Shown here in pieces: positions 1-8,709 of a DNA stretch of 60,438 nt; position 1 is the first letter of the stretch, and every line of letters starts with the position of its first letter. The notes below the pieces were generated by a model. The model had not been told where the DNA came from and searched no databases. It saw only the letters and a list, made by a program, of their open reading frames with translations. A program made the translations under genes and the position numbers. The DNA is from Rubneribacter badeniensis (GTDB taxonomy: Bacteria > Actinomycetota > Coriobacteriia > Coriobacteriales > Eggerthellaceae): the NCBI RefSeq assembly GCF_002899695.1, contig NZ_PPEL01000008.1:1-60438 (forward strand), read 5' to 3'.

Positions 1-122
1 ACCGGGAGGGGAGGCTGAAGGCGTTCGACGAGGGAGGGCGCAAGGTGTACGATACGATAGCCGGCCGCAGGAGGCGGCTGGGGCTGGCCGCCTAGGCCGT
101 CCGGAAAAACGTCCGCACCCCC
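1..122 (+). mobile_element. end of an insertion sequence, left copy
   Basis: Positions 1-122 match the reverse complement of 60312-60433 base for base as far as I can read. Identity stops abruptly at 123 on this side and 60311 on the other, which fixes the probable outer end of the element. The terminal stretch contains GGACG twice around a T5 run, as expected of a terminal inverted repeat. The rest of the element lies outside the window. Its insertion removed the 3' part of the dmsC-like gene at 123-729. Confidence 0.75.
3..95 (+). CDS. transposase C-terminal fragment (runs off left edge)
   Basis: Thirty codons ending in TAG at 93-95 encode a basic C-terminus (KVYDTIAGRRRRLGLAA). The same coding end recurs in inverted orientation at the right edge of the window, which is the main reason to call it a mobile-element gene. 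Only the C-terminus is visible, so the IS family cannot be assigned. The element appears to end about 27 bases after the stop codon. Confidence 0.6.
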   Translation, partial: REGRLKAFDEGGRKVYDTIAGRRRRLGLAA

Positions 123-729
123 AAATCCCAAAAAACGCAGTCTTTCGATAAGCCCAGCCAGAAAAAAGAGGGTAAAGCGCGAAGCCCATGAGAGCATCCC
201 CCAACACGAACAACGGCACCGTAGCCCACGAAACCCATGCAGGCGTACCCAGATTGGCCAGATAGGCCATGCCCATAACAACCGTAAGGCCAACAGCCGC
301 AACCGCACATGCCAAGGATAATATCCGTGAGCTCTTCTTGCCTCGCAGCACAACGATACATTCAACCAACAACAACACGCCATACGCAATGGACAGATAC
401 GCCTCTTGAGCGATACCAGCCCGCGGATTCACCAACGCATTCAAAAACAAGGCAGGGCGAGCCAAATGTCCCAAACATCCCACCAGCCCCAAGCCCAGCA
501 GCGCCAAGCACACCAGCGGGAACAGCCACGGGCGCGCGCCGCGCGCATCGGCCCCGACCGCCCCTGCGGCTCCGACCCCATCAGGCCCGCCGAGGCCGCC
601 CGCCTTGCCAGCGAGCGCGACGCCCGCATTCTCGCGCCCACCCACGGGAAACGCCGCGCTTGCAACGTAAGCCCCGGCAGACAGGCCGGCGAGCGTCGTG
701 AAAACGAACAACGGAAACTCCGAAATCAC
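123..729 (-). pseudogene. DmsC-like DMSO reductase membrane anchor, 3'-truncated by IS
   Basis: A continuous minus-strand frame from a GTG at 729, preceded by an AAAGGGGGAG ribosome binding site, gives about 202 residues. It begins MISEFPLFVFTTLAGLSAGA and continues with hydrophobic helices (FPLVCLALLGLGLVGCLGHL, then GVLLLVECIVVLRGKK and VGLTVVMGMAYLANLG). The opening and helix spacing resemble DmsC, the quinol-facing membrane anchor of DMSO-reductase-type enzymes, usually about 280 residues. The frame runs into the IS end at 122 without a native stop, so the last helices are lost. No catalytic molybdenum or FeS subunit gene is present. It is divergent from the NrfD-like gene. A disordered Gly/Ala-rich loop follows the first helix. 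Family assignment is by motif reading only. Confidence 0.7.
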
Positions 730-931
730 GTTTCTCCCCCTTTCTCTGCGTATCTCGTCCCTGAATGGGAAGCGGCGCGGGCGGTTGCCTAGGATACGCC
801 GAGCGAATTCCCCTTCTCATTCGTCGGTGTCATACTAATATGATTCACTAGTTCAGTCAAGAGGTATTCCACCTTGCCCGGTTTTGTAGGATAATGAAGC
901 CGAGGAGAAAACCGCGGGCAAGCGAGGATGC

Positions 932-1888
932 GTGTACGGAGCCTTGGTCATAGCGTACCTGTTCTTGGGAGGCGTCGCAGCCGGCGGCTTTTTCGCCATG
1001 GCTGCATGGAGCCTCGCGTTTGAACGCTCGACGTGCACGAACGCCTGGACGCGCGCGAATGCGGGCGGCCTCGGCAGACGGACGGGCAACGCCGTCGCCG
1101 CCCCCGCGCGCACCGCCAACGGCGCCCTGCTGCGCCGCGCCCAGGCGTTCTCCTCCCTCCAAGCGCGCATGTACACGCTCTGCCTCGCGCTGCTCGCCCT
1201 GGCCGTCGCGTTGCTGCTGTGGGACCTTGGTCGCCCCGAGCGCGCGTTGCTCGTGCTTTTGCACCCGCACGCCACCGTCATCACGTTCGGCGCGTTCTGC
1301 CTCGTCACCGAGCTGGCGCTCGGCTCCCTGCTCGTGCTGGGCAGCCTCTTTCGCCTCCCCTTCGCGCAGGGCCGCCTGAAGCGCGCAGCCGAGGTCCTCT
1401 GCTGCGCGTTCTCCCTCGCCACGATGGCGTACACCGGCGTGTTCCTCGTAGGAAACCTCGCGGTGCCGCTGTGGAACACCTGGACGATCGCAGCCGTGTT
1501 CACCTGCTCGTCGCTGTCGGGCGGCGTGTCGCTGCTGCTGCTCGCGGACTACTTCATCAAAGACCAGACGCTGCTTCTGCGCGCAGTGCGCCCGCTGCAG
1601 AAGTGTCACCTCGTCTGCCTTGCCGCAGAAGCGGCGTCGATCGCCCTGTTCATGGGCGTCGCCTTTGGAAACCCCGCCGCGCAAAGCTCGCTCGACCTCT
1701 TGCTCTCCCCCGACATGCTGGCCACCGCGGTGGTGGGCGCGCTCGGCTGCGGGCTTGTCGCGCCCGCCCTTTTGGAAACGTATTCGCTCACGCGCAAGGA
1801 GTGCCGGACCATCCCCGTGTCCGACGTCCTGTGCCTGTTCGGCGGGCTGTGCCTGCGCTACTGCGTGATTGCATGCGGGGGAATCTGA
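932..1888 (+). CDS. NrfD/PsrC-like polytopic membrane subunit
   Basis: 318 residues with about eight hydrophobic segments. It starts MYGALVIAYLFLGGVAAGGFF, the glycine-rich first helix typical of NrfD/PsrC quinone-interacting subunits, and contains LLLWDLGRPERALLVLLHP, which matches the conserved D-L-GRP-x-R loop of the family. Such proteins pass electrons between the quinone pool and a periplasmic FeS/molybdopterin partner. No partner genes are visible, so the substrate is unknown. GTG start at 932, with a weak GAGG upstream. It is divergent from the truncated dmsC-like gene, with about 200 bases between them, and the GntR gene begins 19 bases downstream. Confidence 0.75.
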   Translation: MYGALVIAYLFLGGVAAGGFFAMAAWSLAFERSTCTNAWTRANAGGLGRRTGNAVAAPARTANGALLRRAQAFSSLQARMYTLCLALLALAVALLLWDLGRPERALLVLLHPHATVITFGAFCLVTELALGSLLVLGSLFRLPFAQGRLKRAAEVLCCAFSLATMAYTGVFLVGNLAVPLWNTWTIAAVFTCSSLSGGVSLLLLADYFIKDQTLLLRAVRPLQKCHLVCLAAEAASIALFMGVAFGNPAAQSSLDLLLSPDMLATAVVGALGCGLVAPALLETYSLTRKECRTIPVSDVLCLFGGLCLRYCVIACGGI

Positions 1889-1907
1889 CGGCAACAGGAA
1901 AGGCACC

Positions 1908-2453
1908 ATGCAGAATTTCAACGACATACCCGGCAGCGATAACGGCAGCGGTAACGGCTCCAGCAGCGGCGAAGGCATCCGGCACGACGGAAGCGAGCGC
2001 GGCGGCAACGGCAGCGCAGGCAGCGACGACGCCATCGTGTTCCGCGTGGACGAGACGTCCGACCTGCCCATCTGGGCGCAGCTGCGCAACCGCATCGCGT
2101 ACCTCATCCGCACGGGGCGCTTCAAGGCGGGCGACCAGCTGCCCAGCGTGCGCAGCCTGGCCGCCGAGGCGAGGATCAACTACAACACCGTGGCGAAGGC
2201 GTACCGCGACCTGGAGCTTTCCGGCTTCATCGTGTCGGTGCGCGGACGCGGCATGTTCGTGCAGAAAAACGTGGCGGCAAGCAGCGCCGAGGAGGAGGCC
2301 ATCGACGCGCTCGTGGAAAGCTGCATCAAGCAGTACCGGGCCAGGGGCATGGCCTATCGCGAGGTGCGCGAGCGCATGACCGGAATCGTGGACGAGCTCG
2401 AGCGCAAAGCGCGCGAAGCCGAGGAGGAGAAGAGGGATTATGCGACCGTTTAG
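1908..2453 (+). CDS. GntR-family transcriptional regulator (YtrA-like, short)
   Basis: 181 residues. After a Gly/Ser-rich disordered N-terminus of about 40 residues comes a GntR winged helix: LPIWAQLRNRIAYLI, then AGDQLPSVRSLAAEARIN and YNTVAKAYRDLELSGF, ending the wing with VRGRGMFV. The short C-terminal tail without an effector domain fits the YtrA subgroup, which usually controls membrane-transport genes. I prefer the ATG at 1908 (AGGAAAGG upstream) to an in-frame ATG at 1869 that overlaps the preceding gene. Its last 14 bases overlap the start of the slipin gene, indicating translational coupling, so the slipin is its likely target. Confidence 0.85.
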   Translation: MQNFNDIPGSDNGSGNGSSSGEGIRHDGSERGGNGSAGSDDAIVFRVDETSDLPIWAQLRNRIAYLIRTGRFKAGDQLPSVRSLAAEARINYNTVAKAYRDLELSGFIVSVRGRGMFVQKNVAASSAEEEAIDALVESCIKQYRARGMAYREVRERMTGIVDELERKAREAEEEKRDYATV

Positions 2454-3396
2454 CGGAAGAGACACAGGATACGGCACCGCGACAGGCGCGGGCGCGGCAG
2501 GCGGCGCGGGAGGCCGGCGCTTCACCGACGCGAACGACCCCTCCGCGCGCAGCCCGGAGATCGAGGCGCTCAACTCGCCGCGCACCCGGCACGTGGACGA
2601 CAACGCCTCCAACGTGTTCTCGGCGTTCGTGTTCGTGCTGGCGTTCCTCGTCGCCACGGCGCTGGGGTTCCTCATCGCGGGCGACATGAACATCTGGGTG
2701 CTGTGCATCGGGTTCGCCGTGGCCGTGATCGCCATCTTCACCGTCCGCATCGCCGCGCAGTGGGAGCGCATCATCATCCTGCGCTTCGGCTCCTTCAACC
2801 GCGTGGCGGGGCCGGGCCTGTATTTCACCATCCCGTTCGTCGAGCACATCGCCCTGCGCGCCGACCAGCGCGTCATGCTCACCGGCTTCAACGCCGAGGA
2901 AACGCTCACGAGCGACCTCGTGCCCGTGAACGTGGACGCCGCCGTGTTCTGGATGGTGTGGGACGCCGAGAAGGCGTGCATGGAGGTGGAGAACTACTAC
3001 GACGCCGTGAGCATGGCCGCTCAGACGGCGCTGCGCGACGCCATCGGCCGCAAGAGCATCTCGGACGTGACCGTGCACCGCGACAAGCTCGACCAAGAGC
3101 TGCGCGACAAGATCGAGGAGAAGGCCAGCACCTGGGGCGTGTCGGTGATCTCGGTGGAGATCCGCGATATCGTGATCCCCAAGGAGCTGCAGCGCGACAT
3201 GGCCGCCGCCGCGAAGGCCGAGCGCGAGAAGGACGCGCGCATCGTGCTGGCCGAGGTGGAGAAGGACGTGGCAGCCATGCTGCTGGAGGCCACCGAGGTG
3301 TACCGCCGAGACGAGATGGCCTTCGAGCTGCGCTCGATGCACCTTTTGAGCGAGGGCGTGAAGGAGTCGAACGGCACGCTCGTGATCCCCAGCGCC
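2440..3396 (+). pseudogene. stomatin/slipin (SPFH domain), 5' part, split by tet(W) insertion
   Basis: Residues 1-319 of a slipin. After a Gly-rich start come two hydrophobic segments (about residues 65-110), then an SPFH/Band-7 domain (IIILRFGSFNRVAGPGLYF, VPVNVDAAVFWMVWDAEKA) and a coiled coil rich in AKAEREKDARI. Slipins scaffold membrane microdomains. The frame reads LVIPSA and then leaves the family sequence at 3397, stopping at 3417 inside inserted DNA. The missing end (YSEGFKREKPGKE and stop) is found at 6065-6106, so the intact protein would have had about 332 residues. Loss of 13 C-terminal residues may leave partial function. Confidence 0.85.
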
Positions 3397-3438
3397 TTGC
3401 TTTTTTGCTTCCATTAAATCTTCCTTACTATATTCCAT
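3397..3438 (-). pseudogene. 5' remnant of a small ORF usually found downstream of tet genes
   Basis: The minus strand from an ATG at 3438 reads MEYSKEDLMEAKKQ and then crosses the junction into slipin sequence. A GGAGGG site precedes the ATG. I recognise the opening as that of a small uncharacterised coiled-coil protein common next to Firmicutes resistance genes. That recognition is from memory and moderately certain. The truncation marks the left boundary of the inserted DNA. Confidence 0.5.
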
Positions 3439-3488
3439 TGTTACCCTCCATAACTTCTGATTGTTGCCGTCTTGACGATTATGTATCT

Positions 3489-5408
3489 TTACATTACCTT
3501 CTGAAACATATGGCGCACCTTGTCCAGGCGGCTGTTTGGACGGCGGGGCTGGATGACCGGCTGACCGACAGCGGCCTGATACCCTTTCAGTTCTGTAAGG
3601 CATACGCTCTGCCCGTTGGTGTAAAAGGCCAGATCAGTACGGTATGCCTGTATACAGCGGGCGGGAATCTCGCCAGTAAAGACAACTTCATCCTTTTTTA
3701 CCTGGACCGTTTCGATGGTGGCACAGTATTTCGGTGCATCATGATAAGCCCTGGAAAGATATTCCCGGGGCGCATAGAGGGTGAAGGAGAGATAAGGTTC
3801 CAGCAGTTGCGTCCCTGATTCCTTCAATGCCTGTTCCAATACAATCGGGGCCAATGAGCGGAAGTCCGCCGGCGTGCTGACCGGACTGTAATAAAGCCCG
3901 TATTCAAAGCAAATCTTACAGTCCGTTACGTTCCAGCCGAACAAGCCCTGCTCCAGCCCGTAACGGATACCATCCCTGACAGCGTTTTGAAAACTCTGGT
4001 TCAAGTATCCCAGCGAAACCCGGCTCTCGTATTGTACACCGGAGCCAAGCGGGAGTGGTGTAACAGACAGTCCGATGGATGCCCAAAACGGGTTGGGCGG
4101 CACCTCGATATGGATGGTGTGGCTGGCTGCTTTGAGCGGCCGCTCCATATAAATGACGGTGGGTTCCTTTACCACTGTTTCAAGCTTGTATTTTTCCGAC
4201 AGCAAAGCGGAAACAACCTCCAACTGCACCCGGCCCAAAAAAGAAAGAATGATCTCATGGGTGATGGAATCCACCTCGCAGCGCAAAAGCGGGTCAGTAT
4301 CCGCAAGTTGCGTAAGAGCGTCCAGCAGCCGTTCTCTTTGCGCTGCCGTTTTCGGCGCAATCGACGTCCGCAGCATGGGGAGGGGGTCCTCACGCCACCT
4401 TTTACGAGGGAGCCGGGTTGGGTCCCCTAATACATCGTTTAACCTCACGCTGTCGCTGGGAAGGATAACAATTTCACCCGGATAAGCGGTGTCTGTCCGA
4501 ACAATTTCCCCTTTGGATGGAATACGCATCTCTGTGATTTTCAGCTTTTCTCTCCCGGCCAGGGCCACCGTATCCCGCAGGCGCAGCGTTCCGCTGTATA
4601 GCCGTAGATAGACACGCCGCTGGCCGCAATCTGTATACTCCACCTTGAAAACGCTGCCGCATAGGGCGGCGCTCCCCTGTTCCCCAATCGGTTGGAACAG
4701 CCCTGTCACCGCATCCATCAACGGTTGAATGCCAAGGCCCTTTTTGGCGCTGCCATAATAGACCGGGAACAGGGAGGCGTCTTGAACCCGCCGCTGTTCC
4801 TCCCGCACAAGTTTTTCCCGGCTGATTGGTTCTCCTGCGATATACTTTTCCAATAATTTATCGTTATTTTCGATGACCGCATCCCATGCTTCTATGTCGG
4901 TATTTTCCTCCAGGACTATTTCCGGGGACAGCGACACCGTCTGCTTGATGATAATATCGGCGGAGAGCTTATCCCGAACAGACTGAACCACGCTCTGCAA
5001 ATCAACGCCAGCCTGGTCGATCTTGTTGATAAAGATAACGGTGGGAATGTTCATTTTCCGCAGGGCATGGAACAGAATACGGGTCTGGGCCTGCACGCCA
5101 TCTTTAGCGGAGATCACCAAGATGGCCCCATCTAAAACAGCCAAAGAGCGGTACACCTCCGCCAAAAAATCCATGTGGCCGGGCGTATCCACAATGTTGA
5201 CTTTACATCTGTGCCACTGGAAGGAAGTGACTGCCGCTTGAATGGTAATCCCACGCTGCCGCTCCAAAAACATGGTGTCCGTCCTCGTTGTCCCTTTTTC
5301 GACGCTCCCCGGTTCTGAAATGGCTCCGCTGGCATATAGCAGGCTCTCCGTCAAGGTCGTCTTTCCAGCGTCTACATGGGCAAGAATTCCAATATTGATT
5401 ATTTTCAT
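3489..5408 (-). CDS. tet(W): tetracycline resistance ribosomal protection protein Tet(W)
   Basis: 639 residues, the usual Tet(W) length. It is an EF-G-like GTPase that binds the ribosome and dislodges tetracycline. G1 is AHVDAGKTT (about residues 10-18), followed by the G2 region RGITI, G3 DTPGHMD and G4 NKID, then the EF-G-like domains. The C-terminus [19 protein letters not shown] matches Tet(W), whose last helix reaches the drug site. The ATG at 5408 has a GGGAGG site. Expression is probably attenuated by the leader peptide and hairpin upstream (5429-5512). It lies antiparallel inside the split slipin gene. Codon use and GC are unlike the neighbours, consistent with recent transfer. I see no frameshift or missing GTPase motif. 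Confidence 0.97.
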   Translation of the reverse strand: MKIINIGILAHVDAGKTTLTESLLYASGAISEPGSVEKGTTRTDTMFLERQRGITIQAAVTSFQWHRCKVNIVDTPGHMDFLAEVYRSLAVLDGAILVISAKDGVQAQTRILFHALRKMNIPTVIFINKIDQAGVDLQSVVQSVRDKLSADIIIKQTVSLSPEIVLEENTDIEAWDAVIENNDKLLEKYIAGEPISREKLVREEQRRVQDASLFPVYYGSAKKGLGIQPLMDAVTGLFQPIGEQGSAALCGSVFKVEYTDCGQRRVYLRLYSGTLRLRDTVALAGREKLKITEMRIPSKGEIVRTDTAYPGEIVILPSDSVRLNDVLGDPTRLPRKRWREDPLPMLRTSIAPKTAAQRERLLDALTQLADTDPLLRCEVDSITHEIILSFLGRVQLEVVSALLSEKYKLETVVKEPTVIYMERPLKAASHTIHIEVPPNPFWASIGLSVTPLPLGSGVQYESRVSLGYLNQSFQNAVRDGIRYGLEQGLFGWNVTDCKICFEYGLYYSPVSTPADFRSLAPIVLEQALKESGTQLLEPYLSFTLYAPREYLSRAYHDAPKYCATIETVQVKKDEVVFTGEIPARCIQAYRTDLAFYTNGQSVCLTELKGYQAAVGQPVIQPRRPNSRLDKVRHMFQKVM

Positions 5409-5428
5409 GTGATTGTCCTCCCTTTACT

Positions 5429-5479
5429 GCCCCGAAGGGCATAAAAATCCCCAGCAGTAAAATACTTTTACCACTGGGG
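5429..5479 (-). promoter_or_regulatory. tet(W) transcription attenuator
   Basis: A strong stem (CCCCAG...CTGGGG with inner TAAAA/TTTTA pairing, 5449-5479) is followed on the minus strand by ATTTTTAT at 5441-5448, as in an intrinsic terminator. A second small GCCC/GGGC hairpin lies at 5429-5440, just before the ribosome binding site. The leader peptide overlaps the first stem, so a translating ribosome would affect its folding. Confidence 0.7.
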
Positions 5480-5512
5480 ATGATAATTTGCGGACATACA
5501 CATATACAGCAT
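5468..5512 (-). CDS. tet(W) leader peptide
   Basis: Fourteen codons (MLYMCMSANYHPQW) starting at 5512. The last codons and stop lie in the upstream arm of the attenuator hairpin. In ribosomal-protection tet genes such leaders couple ribosome speed or stalling to read-through of a terminator. Here that role is inferred from the geometry. Confidence 0.7.
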   Translation of the reverse strand: MLYMCMSANYHPQW

Positions 5513-6061
5513 ACACCTGTTTGTGAGTGCTGTTTTTGGGGATATGTCAAAATTGATAAGGCAAAAGTATTCTTAAATTGGGTACAAAAAACTAAGCTCC
5601 TACAAAAGGGACTATCATAATCCTTTGTTCCCACTATTTGATTATAGTTTTATTTAAGAATACCTTGCCGCATATTTTTTACTCCTTTTCTGGATTAAAT
5701 CATTGTATCACATCAGTTTTAGGAAAGCAAGTACCTAAAAGAAATTTTTCTTCCCCTTATATGTAACAATCATACCGGCTTCCTAGCGTTCAGAATGTTT
5801 TCTGCTGTCTGCTGTGGTGTTTGGTTGGAATTGTCCAACCAAAAGCCGATCCGTGGTGTTGTCTGCATTTTACTAAATACAAATTCAATGTATACAGAAA
5901 GATATAAGGAGTGGGAGGGATTCCGCCGTAGTTGGCATTGTAGGAAAATCCAAAAGTTTAGATTTTCCCACAATGCTTATCTTTTGGTCTTTGGTTCGGA
6001 ATAGTGTAGTGCTGGCGGTCTATCTCTTGTTTTCGGTTGCTTGCTTCCTTACCGTACATGA
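5513..6061. other. AT-rich flank of the tet(W) insertion
   Basis: No intact gene. The part next to tet(W) should hold its promoter (minus-strand TTGACA near the leader). The rest contains a short coding remnant (5770-5859), the inverted repeat GGTTGGAATTGTCCAACC around 5821-5838, and AT-rich sequence ending at the junction with slipin. Confidence 0.6.
5770..5859 (-). pseudogene. C-terminal remnant, possibly a small P-loop kinase-like protein
   Basis: The last 29 codons of a minus-strand frame read RIGFWLDNSNQTPQQTAENI and then end. The form 'LDNSNQTPxxTxxxI' recalls the C-termini of small AAA/kinase-like P-loop proteins. Everything before it in this frame looks non-coding. The assignment is tentative. 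Confidence 0.3.
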
Positions 6062-6106
6062 GCATACTCCGAGGGCTTCAAGCGCGAGAAGCCGGGGAAG
6101 GAATAG
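6062..6106 (+). pseudogene. slipin 3' remnant
   Basis: GCA followed by codons for YSEGFKREKPGKE and TAG (6104-6106), in the frame expected after LVIPS at 3393. In slipins the sequence VIPSAYSEGF is conserved at this point, so the insertion split exactly this motif. It has no start of its own and should be untranslated. Confidence 0.8.
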
Positions 6107-6302
6107 CGCGCGACGCGGGAGCCTCGGAGGACAGACAAGCCGCGATCGGGGCCGATGCGGCGAGAGGTGCGCACGGGCATGGCAGGGCGCTCGCGCAGGA
6201 ATTCATAGAGGAGAGGGTGGACGCGAGCGCAAAGCGTCGCGACGCGAGGTCCGCGCGCAAGCGCGTGCGCGAGAACGCGCCGCAGCGCGAAAGACGCCGC
6301 CC

Positions 6303-7733
6303 CTACCCCTTCGACGCGCTCGCCGCTCGCGGCAGAAACACCATGCCGACGACGAAGCCGATCGCAATGAGGGCGGCTTGGACCGCGAAACTCACGCCGA
6401 AGCCGAACGCATCGATGCCGAGGGCGTTGCCGGAAGCGCTCGCCATAACGGCGATGAGCGCCGACGAGGCGATGGAGCCGAATATCTGGCGAAGCGACGT
6501 GATGATGGCCGTGCCCTGGGCGATGTCCGCGGTGGACAGCGTGGTGCACGCATGGGCGGTCAGCGGCATCATGAGGCACGCCACGCCCACCGTGCGCACG
6601 CCGTACAGGACCGTCACCACCCACTCAGGCGTGTCGGCGTCGAGCAGACAGAACGCAAGCGTCCCCGTCACCAGCACCGTGCAGCCGACCGCGATGAGCG
6701 GGCGCGGCCCGTGGCGGTCGAGCATCCGTCCGGTCACGGGATTGAGCAACCCCAAAAGCACGGCTCCCGGCAGGATGGTGAGGCCGGACACGGCGGCGCT
6801 CGCGCCCTGCACGTCCTGCACGAACAGCGGCACCATGATGGATCCGGCCATGAACGCCATGTTCGCCATCAGCACGAGCATCGTGGACACCGTGAACGTG
6901 CGACTGCGAAAGCACGCCAGCTTGAGCAGCGGGTTCTCGATGCGCAGCTGGCGCCGCGCGAACACCGCGAGCGCCGCAGCCCCCGCCGCGAACGCAAAGA
7001 TGGCCGACAGCGCAAGCCCGCCTCCCGACTCGGCCAGCGTCACGCCCGCCATGATGGCGCAGGATCCCAGCGTGTACAGCAGCCCGGACGGAACATCGAA
7101 GCGCTCGGGCGCGCTCGGGCGCTTCACCACATCGGCGAGCAGGGGGAACGCAAGCGCGATCACCACCACGGTAACGGAACCCAGCACCACGAACACCGAC
7201 CGCCATCCCCAGAAGTCGATGAGAAAGCCGGAGATGGTGGGTCCGATGGCCGGCGCGAAGCCGATGATGAGGCCCACAAGGCCCATCGCGCGTCCGTACT
7301 CGCTTTTGGGGTACACCGACAGCGCCACCACCTGGATGAGCGGCAGCGCAATGCCCGCACCGCCCGCTTGCAGCAGACGGGCGGCCAGCAAAAGCGGATA
7401 GTTCGGCGCGAACAGCGCGGCCGCGCATCCTAAGACGAAGCACAGCATCGATGCGATGAACAGGGTCTTCGAGTTCACGCGATGGACGAGAAACGCGGTC
7501 ATGGCCGAGATGAGGCCGAGTGTGAAAATGTAGGACGTGGTGAGCAACTGGCCAAGCGAAGCGCCCACGCCGTATTCGTGCATGATGGTGGGCAGCGCCG
7601 AGATCATCATGCTTTGCGAGATGCACGCGGCGGTAGTGCCGGACATCATGATGGCGAGCACGACGAAGCGCTGCCGCTTCGGCAGGCCGTCGGGTTTCTG
7701 CTCTGTCTCGCCCTTGCGCTCCATGCCCTCCAT
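6303..7733 (-). CDS. MFS transporter, DHA2 (EmrB/QacA) type
   Basis: About 476 residues with many hydrophobic segments, compatible with the 14-helix DHA2 drug:H+ antiporter group. Key signatures are the motif-C-like AIGPTISGFLIDFWGWRSVF, the loop 2/3 region LVHRVNSKTLF, and RLLQAGGAGIALPLIQVVAL. It probably exports small hydrophobic compounds; the substrate is unknown. The ATG at 7733 is chosen over a TTG at 7772. An ATG at 7724 is also possible, because GGAGGGC lies just before it. It is a single gene with no adjacent regulator. About 196 bases between its stop and the slipin remnant show no gene. Confidence 0.85.
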   Translation of the reverse strand: MEGMERKGETEQKPDGLPKRQRFVVLAIMMSGTTAACISQSMMISALPTIMHEYGVGASLGQLLTTSYIFTLGLISAMTAFLVHRVNSKTLFIASMLCFVLGCAAALFAPNYPLLLAARLLQAGGAGIALPLIQVVALSVYPKSEYGRAMGLVGLIIGFAPAIGPTISGFLIDFWGWRSVFVVLGSVTVVVIALAFPLLADVVKRPSAPERFDVPSGLLYTLGSCAIMAGVTLAESGGGLALSAIFAFAAGAAALAVFARRQLRIENPLLKLACFRSRTFTVSTMLVLMANMAFMAGSIMVPLFVQDVQGASAAVSGLTILPGAVLLGLLNPVTGRMLDRHGPRPLIAVGCTVLVTGTLAFCLLDADTPEWVVTVLYGVRTVGVACLMMPLTAHACTTLSTADIAQGTAIITSLRQIFGSIASSALIAVMASASGNALGIDAFGFGVSFAVQAALIAIGFVVGMVFLPRAASASKG

Positions 7734-7845
7734 AGTAGCACCATGATCGTCCCGTGCGCGGTTTTGCGGCAAACGAGCATGTTACGGCTGGCGAACGCGC
7801 AAGCGAAGGGACGAGGGAGGGGGCAAGGAGGCGTGCGGAAAACGT

Positions 7846-8709
7846 CTACCGCAGCTTCGCGCGGCGGTCGCGCCAGTCGGGCATGAAGGTGTCCATGAGG
7901 CGTTGGAAGCGGGGGCCGTGGCCGCGTTCGAGCAGGTGGCACAGCTCGTGGACCACCACGTATTCCAAGCACTCCGGCGGGTAGAGCGCGAGGCGCACGT
8001 TGATGCAGATGCGGCCCGTGGCCGGCTGGCAGCTGCCCCAGCGGCTCGTCATATTGCGGTAGGCCACCTTGCCCGCCTTCACGCCCATGATGGGCTCCCA
8101 CGCCTCGATGAGCGCGGGCACGCACGCCTCCACCACCGCGCGCCATTCCCTCACCTCGTCAGGCGCAGCCGCTGCGGCCCGACCGCGCGGGGAGGCCGCC
8201 AGCGCGCGGCGCGTGCGCTCGATCCACGCGCGGCGGTCGCGCACGAACGCCGCGACGACCTCGCGGCTCGCATGGGGCGGCGCGGACACGGCCACGCTGC
8301 CGTCCGCGTCCCTCACCCGCAGGTTGAGGTTCTTCACGCGCTTGCGCGTGAGCGTGACGGGAATGCTGTCCACCTCGAACTCCTCGGGCGGGGCCACCGC
8401 CGCTCCGCGCCCGCGCCGGGCACCGCCGCTCCGCGAACCGTAGCGCGAGCTGCCGGCCTCGCCGTTGCGACCCCGGCTTGCGATGCCGCCGCGACCCCCG
8501 ACGCGACCAGCACCGCCGTTGCCACCGCCCGCAGCGCCACCACCACAGCTTTGGCTTGAACCCCCGACGCGACCCGCGGCGGCACTATTGCCAGCACCTC
8601 CGTGTCGCAAACCGCCGCCGCTCACGCTGCCGCCCGGGCCGCTGCTGCGACCCCGCCTTACGCCGCCGCTGCCGTCCGAGCCGCCAGCGCCCATTCGCGG
8701 CAGCCTCAC
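7846..8709 (-). CDS. YgjP-like (M48-type) metal-dependent hydrolase with Gly-rich N-terminus
   Basis: 287 residues. Residues about 105-287 form a YgjP/SprT-like metallopeptidase fold: VTLTRKRVKNLNLRV, then YRNMTSRWGSC, NVRLALYPPECLEYVVVHEL and the zinc motif HELCHLLERGHGPRF. The first about 100 residues are low-complexity Gly/Ser/Arg/Ala and probably disordered; YgjP homologues normally lack this. The GTG start at 8709 overlaps the rsmI stop (GTGA), so the two are translationally coupled. Cellular role is not established. Confidence 0.8.
   Translation of the reverse strand: MRLPRMGAGGSDGSGGVRRGRSSGPGGSVSGGGLRHGGAGNSAAAGRVGGSSQSCGGGAAGGGNGGAGRVGGRGGIASRGRNGEAGSSRYGSRSGGARRGRGAAVAPPEEFEVDSIPVTLTRKRVKNLNLRVRDADGSVAVSAPPHASREVVAAFVRDRRAWIERTRRALAASPRGRAAAAAPDEVREWRAVVEACVPALIEAWEPIMGVKAGKVAYRNMTSRWGSCQPATGRICINVRLALYPPECLEYVVVHELCHLLERGHGPRFQRLMDTFMPDWRDRRAKLR

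Larger units (their letters stand above)
3397..6061. mobile_element. tet(W)-carrying insertion, about 2.7 kb
   Basis: This segment interrupts the slipin reading frame, and the slipin sequence resumes in frame at 6062-6065. It is visibly lower in GC than the host, especially outside tet(W). It holds the first codons of a truncated small ORF (3397-3438), tet(W), its leader, and an AT-rich stretch (5513-6061) with a gene remnant. No transposase or recombinase gene is inside. If the original host codon was GCA, the junctions share only the dinucleotide GC (3394-3395 and 6062-6063), as expected of a serine recombinase crossover. TGCTTCC also occurs just inside both ends. Confidence 0.75.

Noticed and set aside
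92-361. 89-residue minus-strand open frame at the left edge
   Set aside because: The neighbouring frame gives a continuous DmsC-like membrane protein with a good start; this frame is its shadow.
857-2981. Minus-strand open frames across the NrfD and GntR genes
   Set aside because: Low-complexity translations without domains; the plus strand encodes recognisable families with sensible starts.
3489-5408. Mosaic tet(O/W) or tet(M) instead of tet(W)
   Set aside because: From the opening residues to the C-terminal [19 protein letters not shown] the protein reads as Tet(W) as I know it, with only scattered substitutions and no block switch visible. A proper alignment would settle it.
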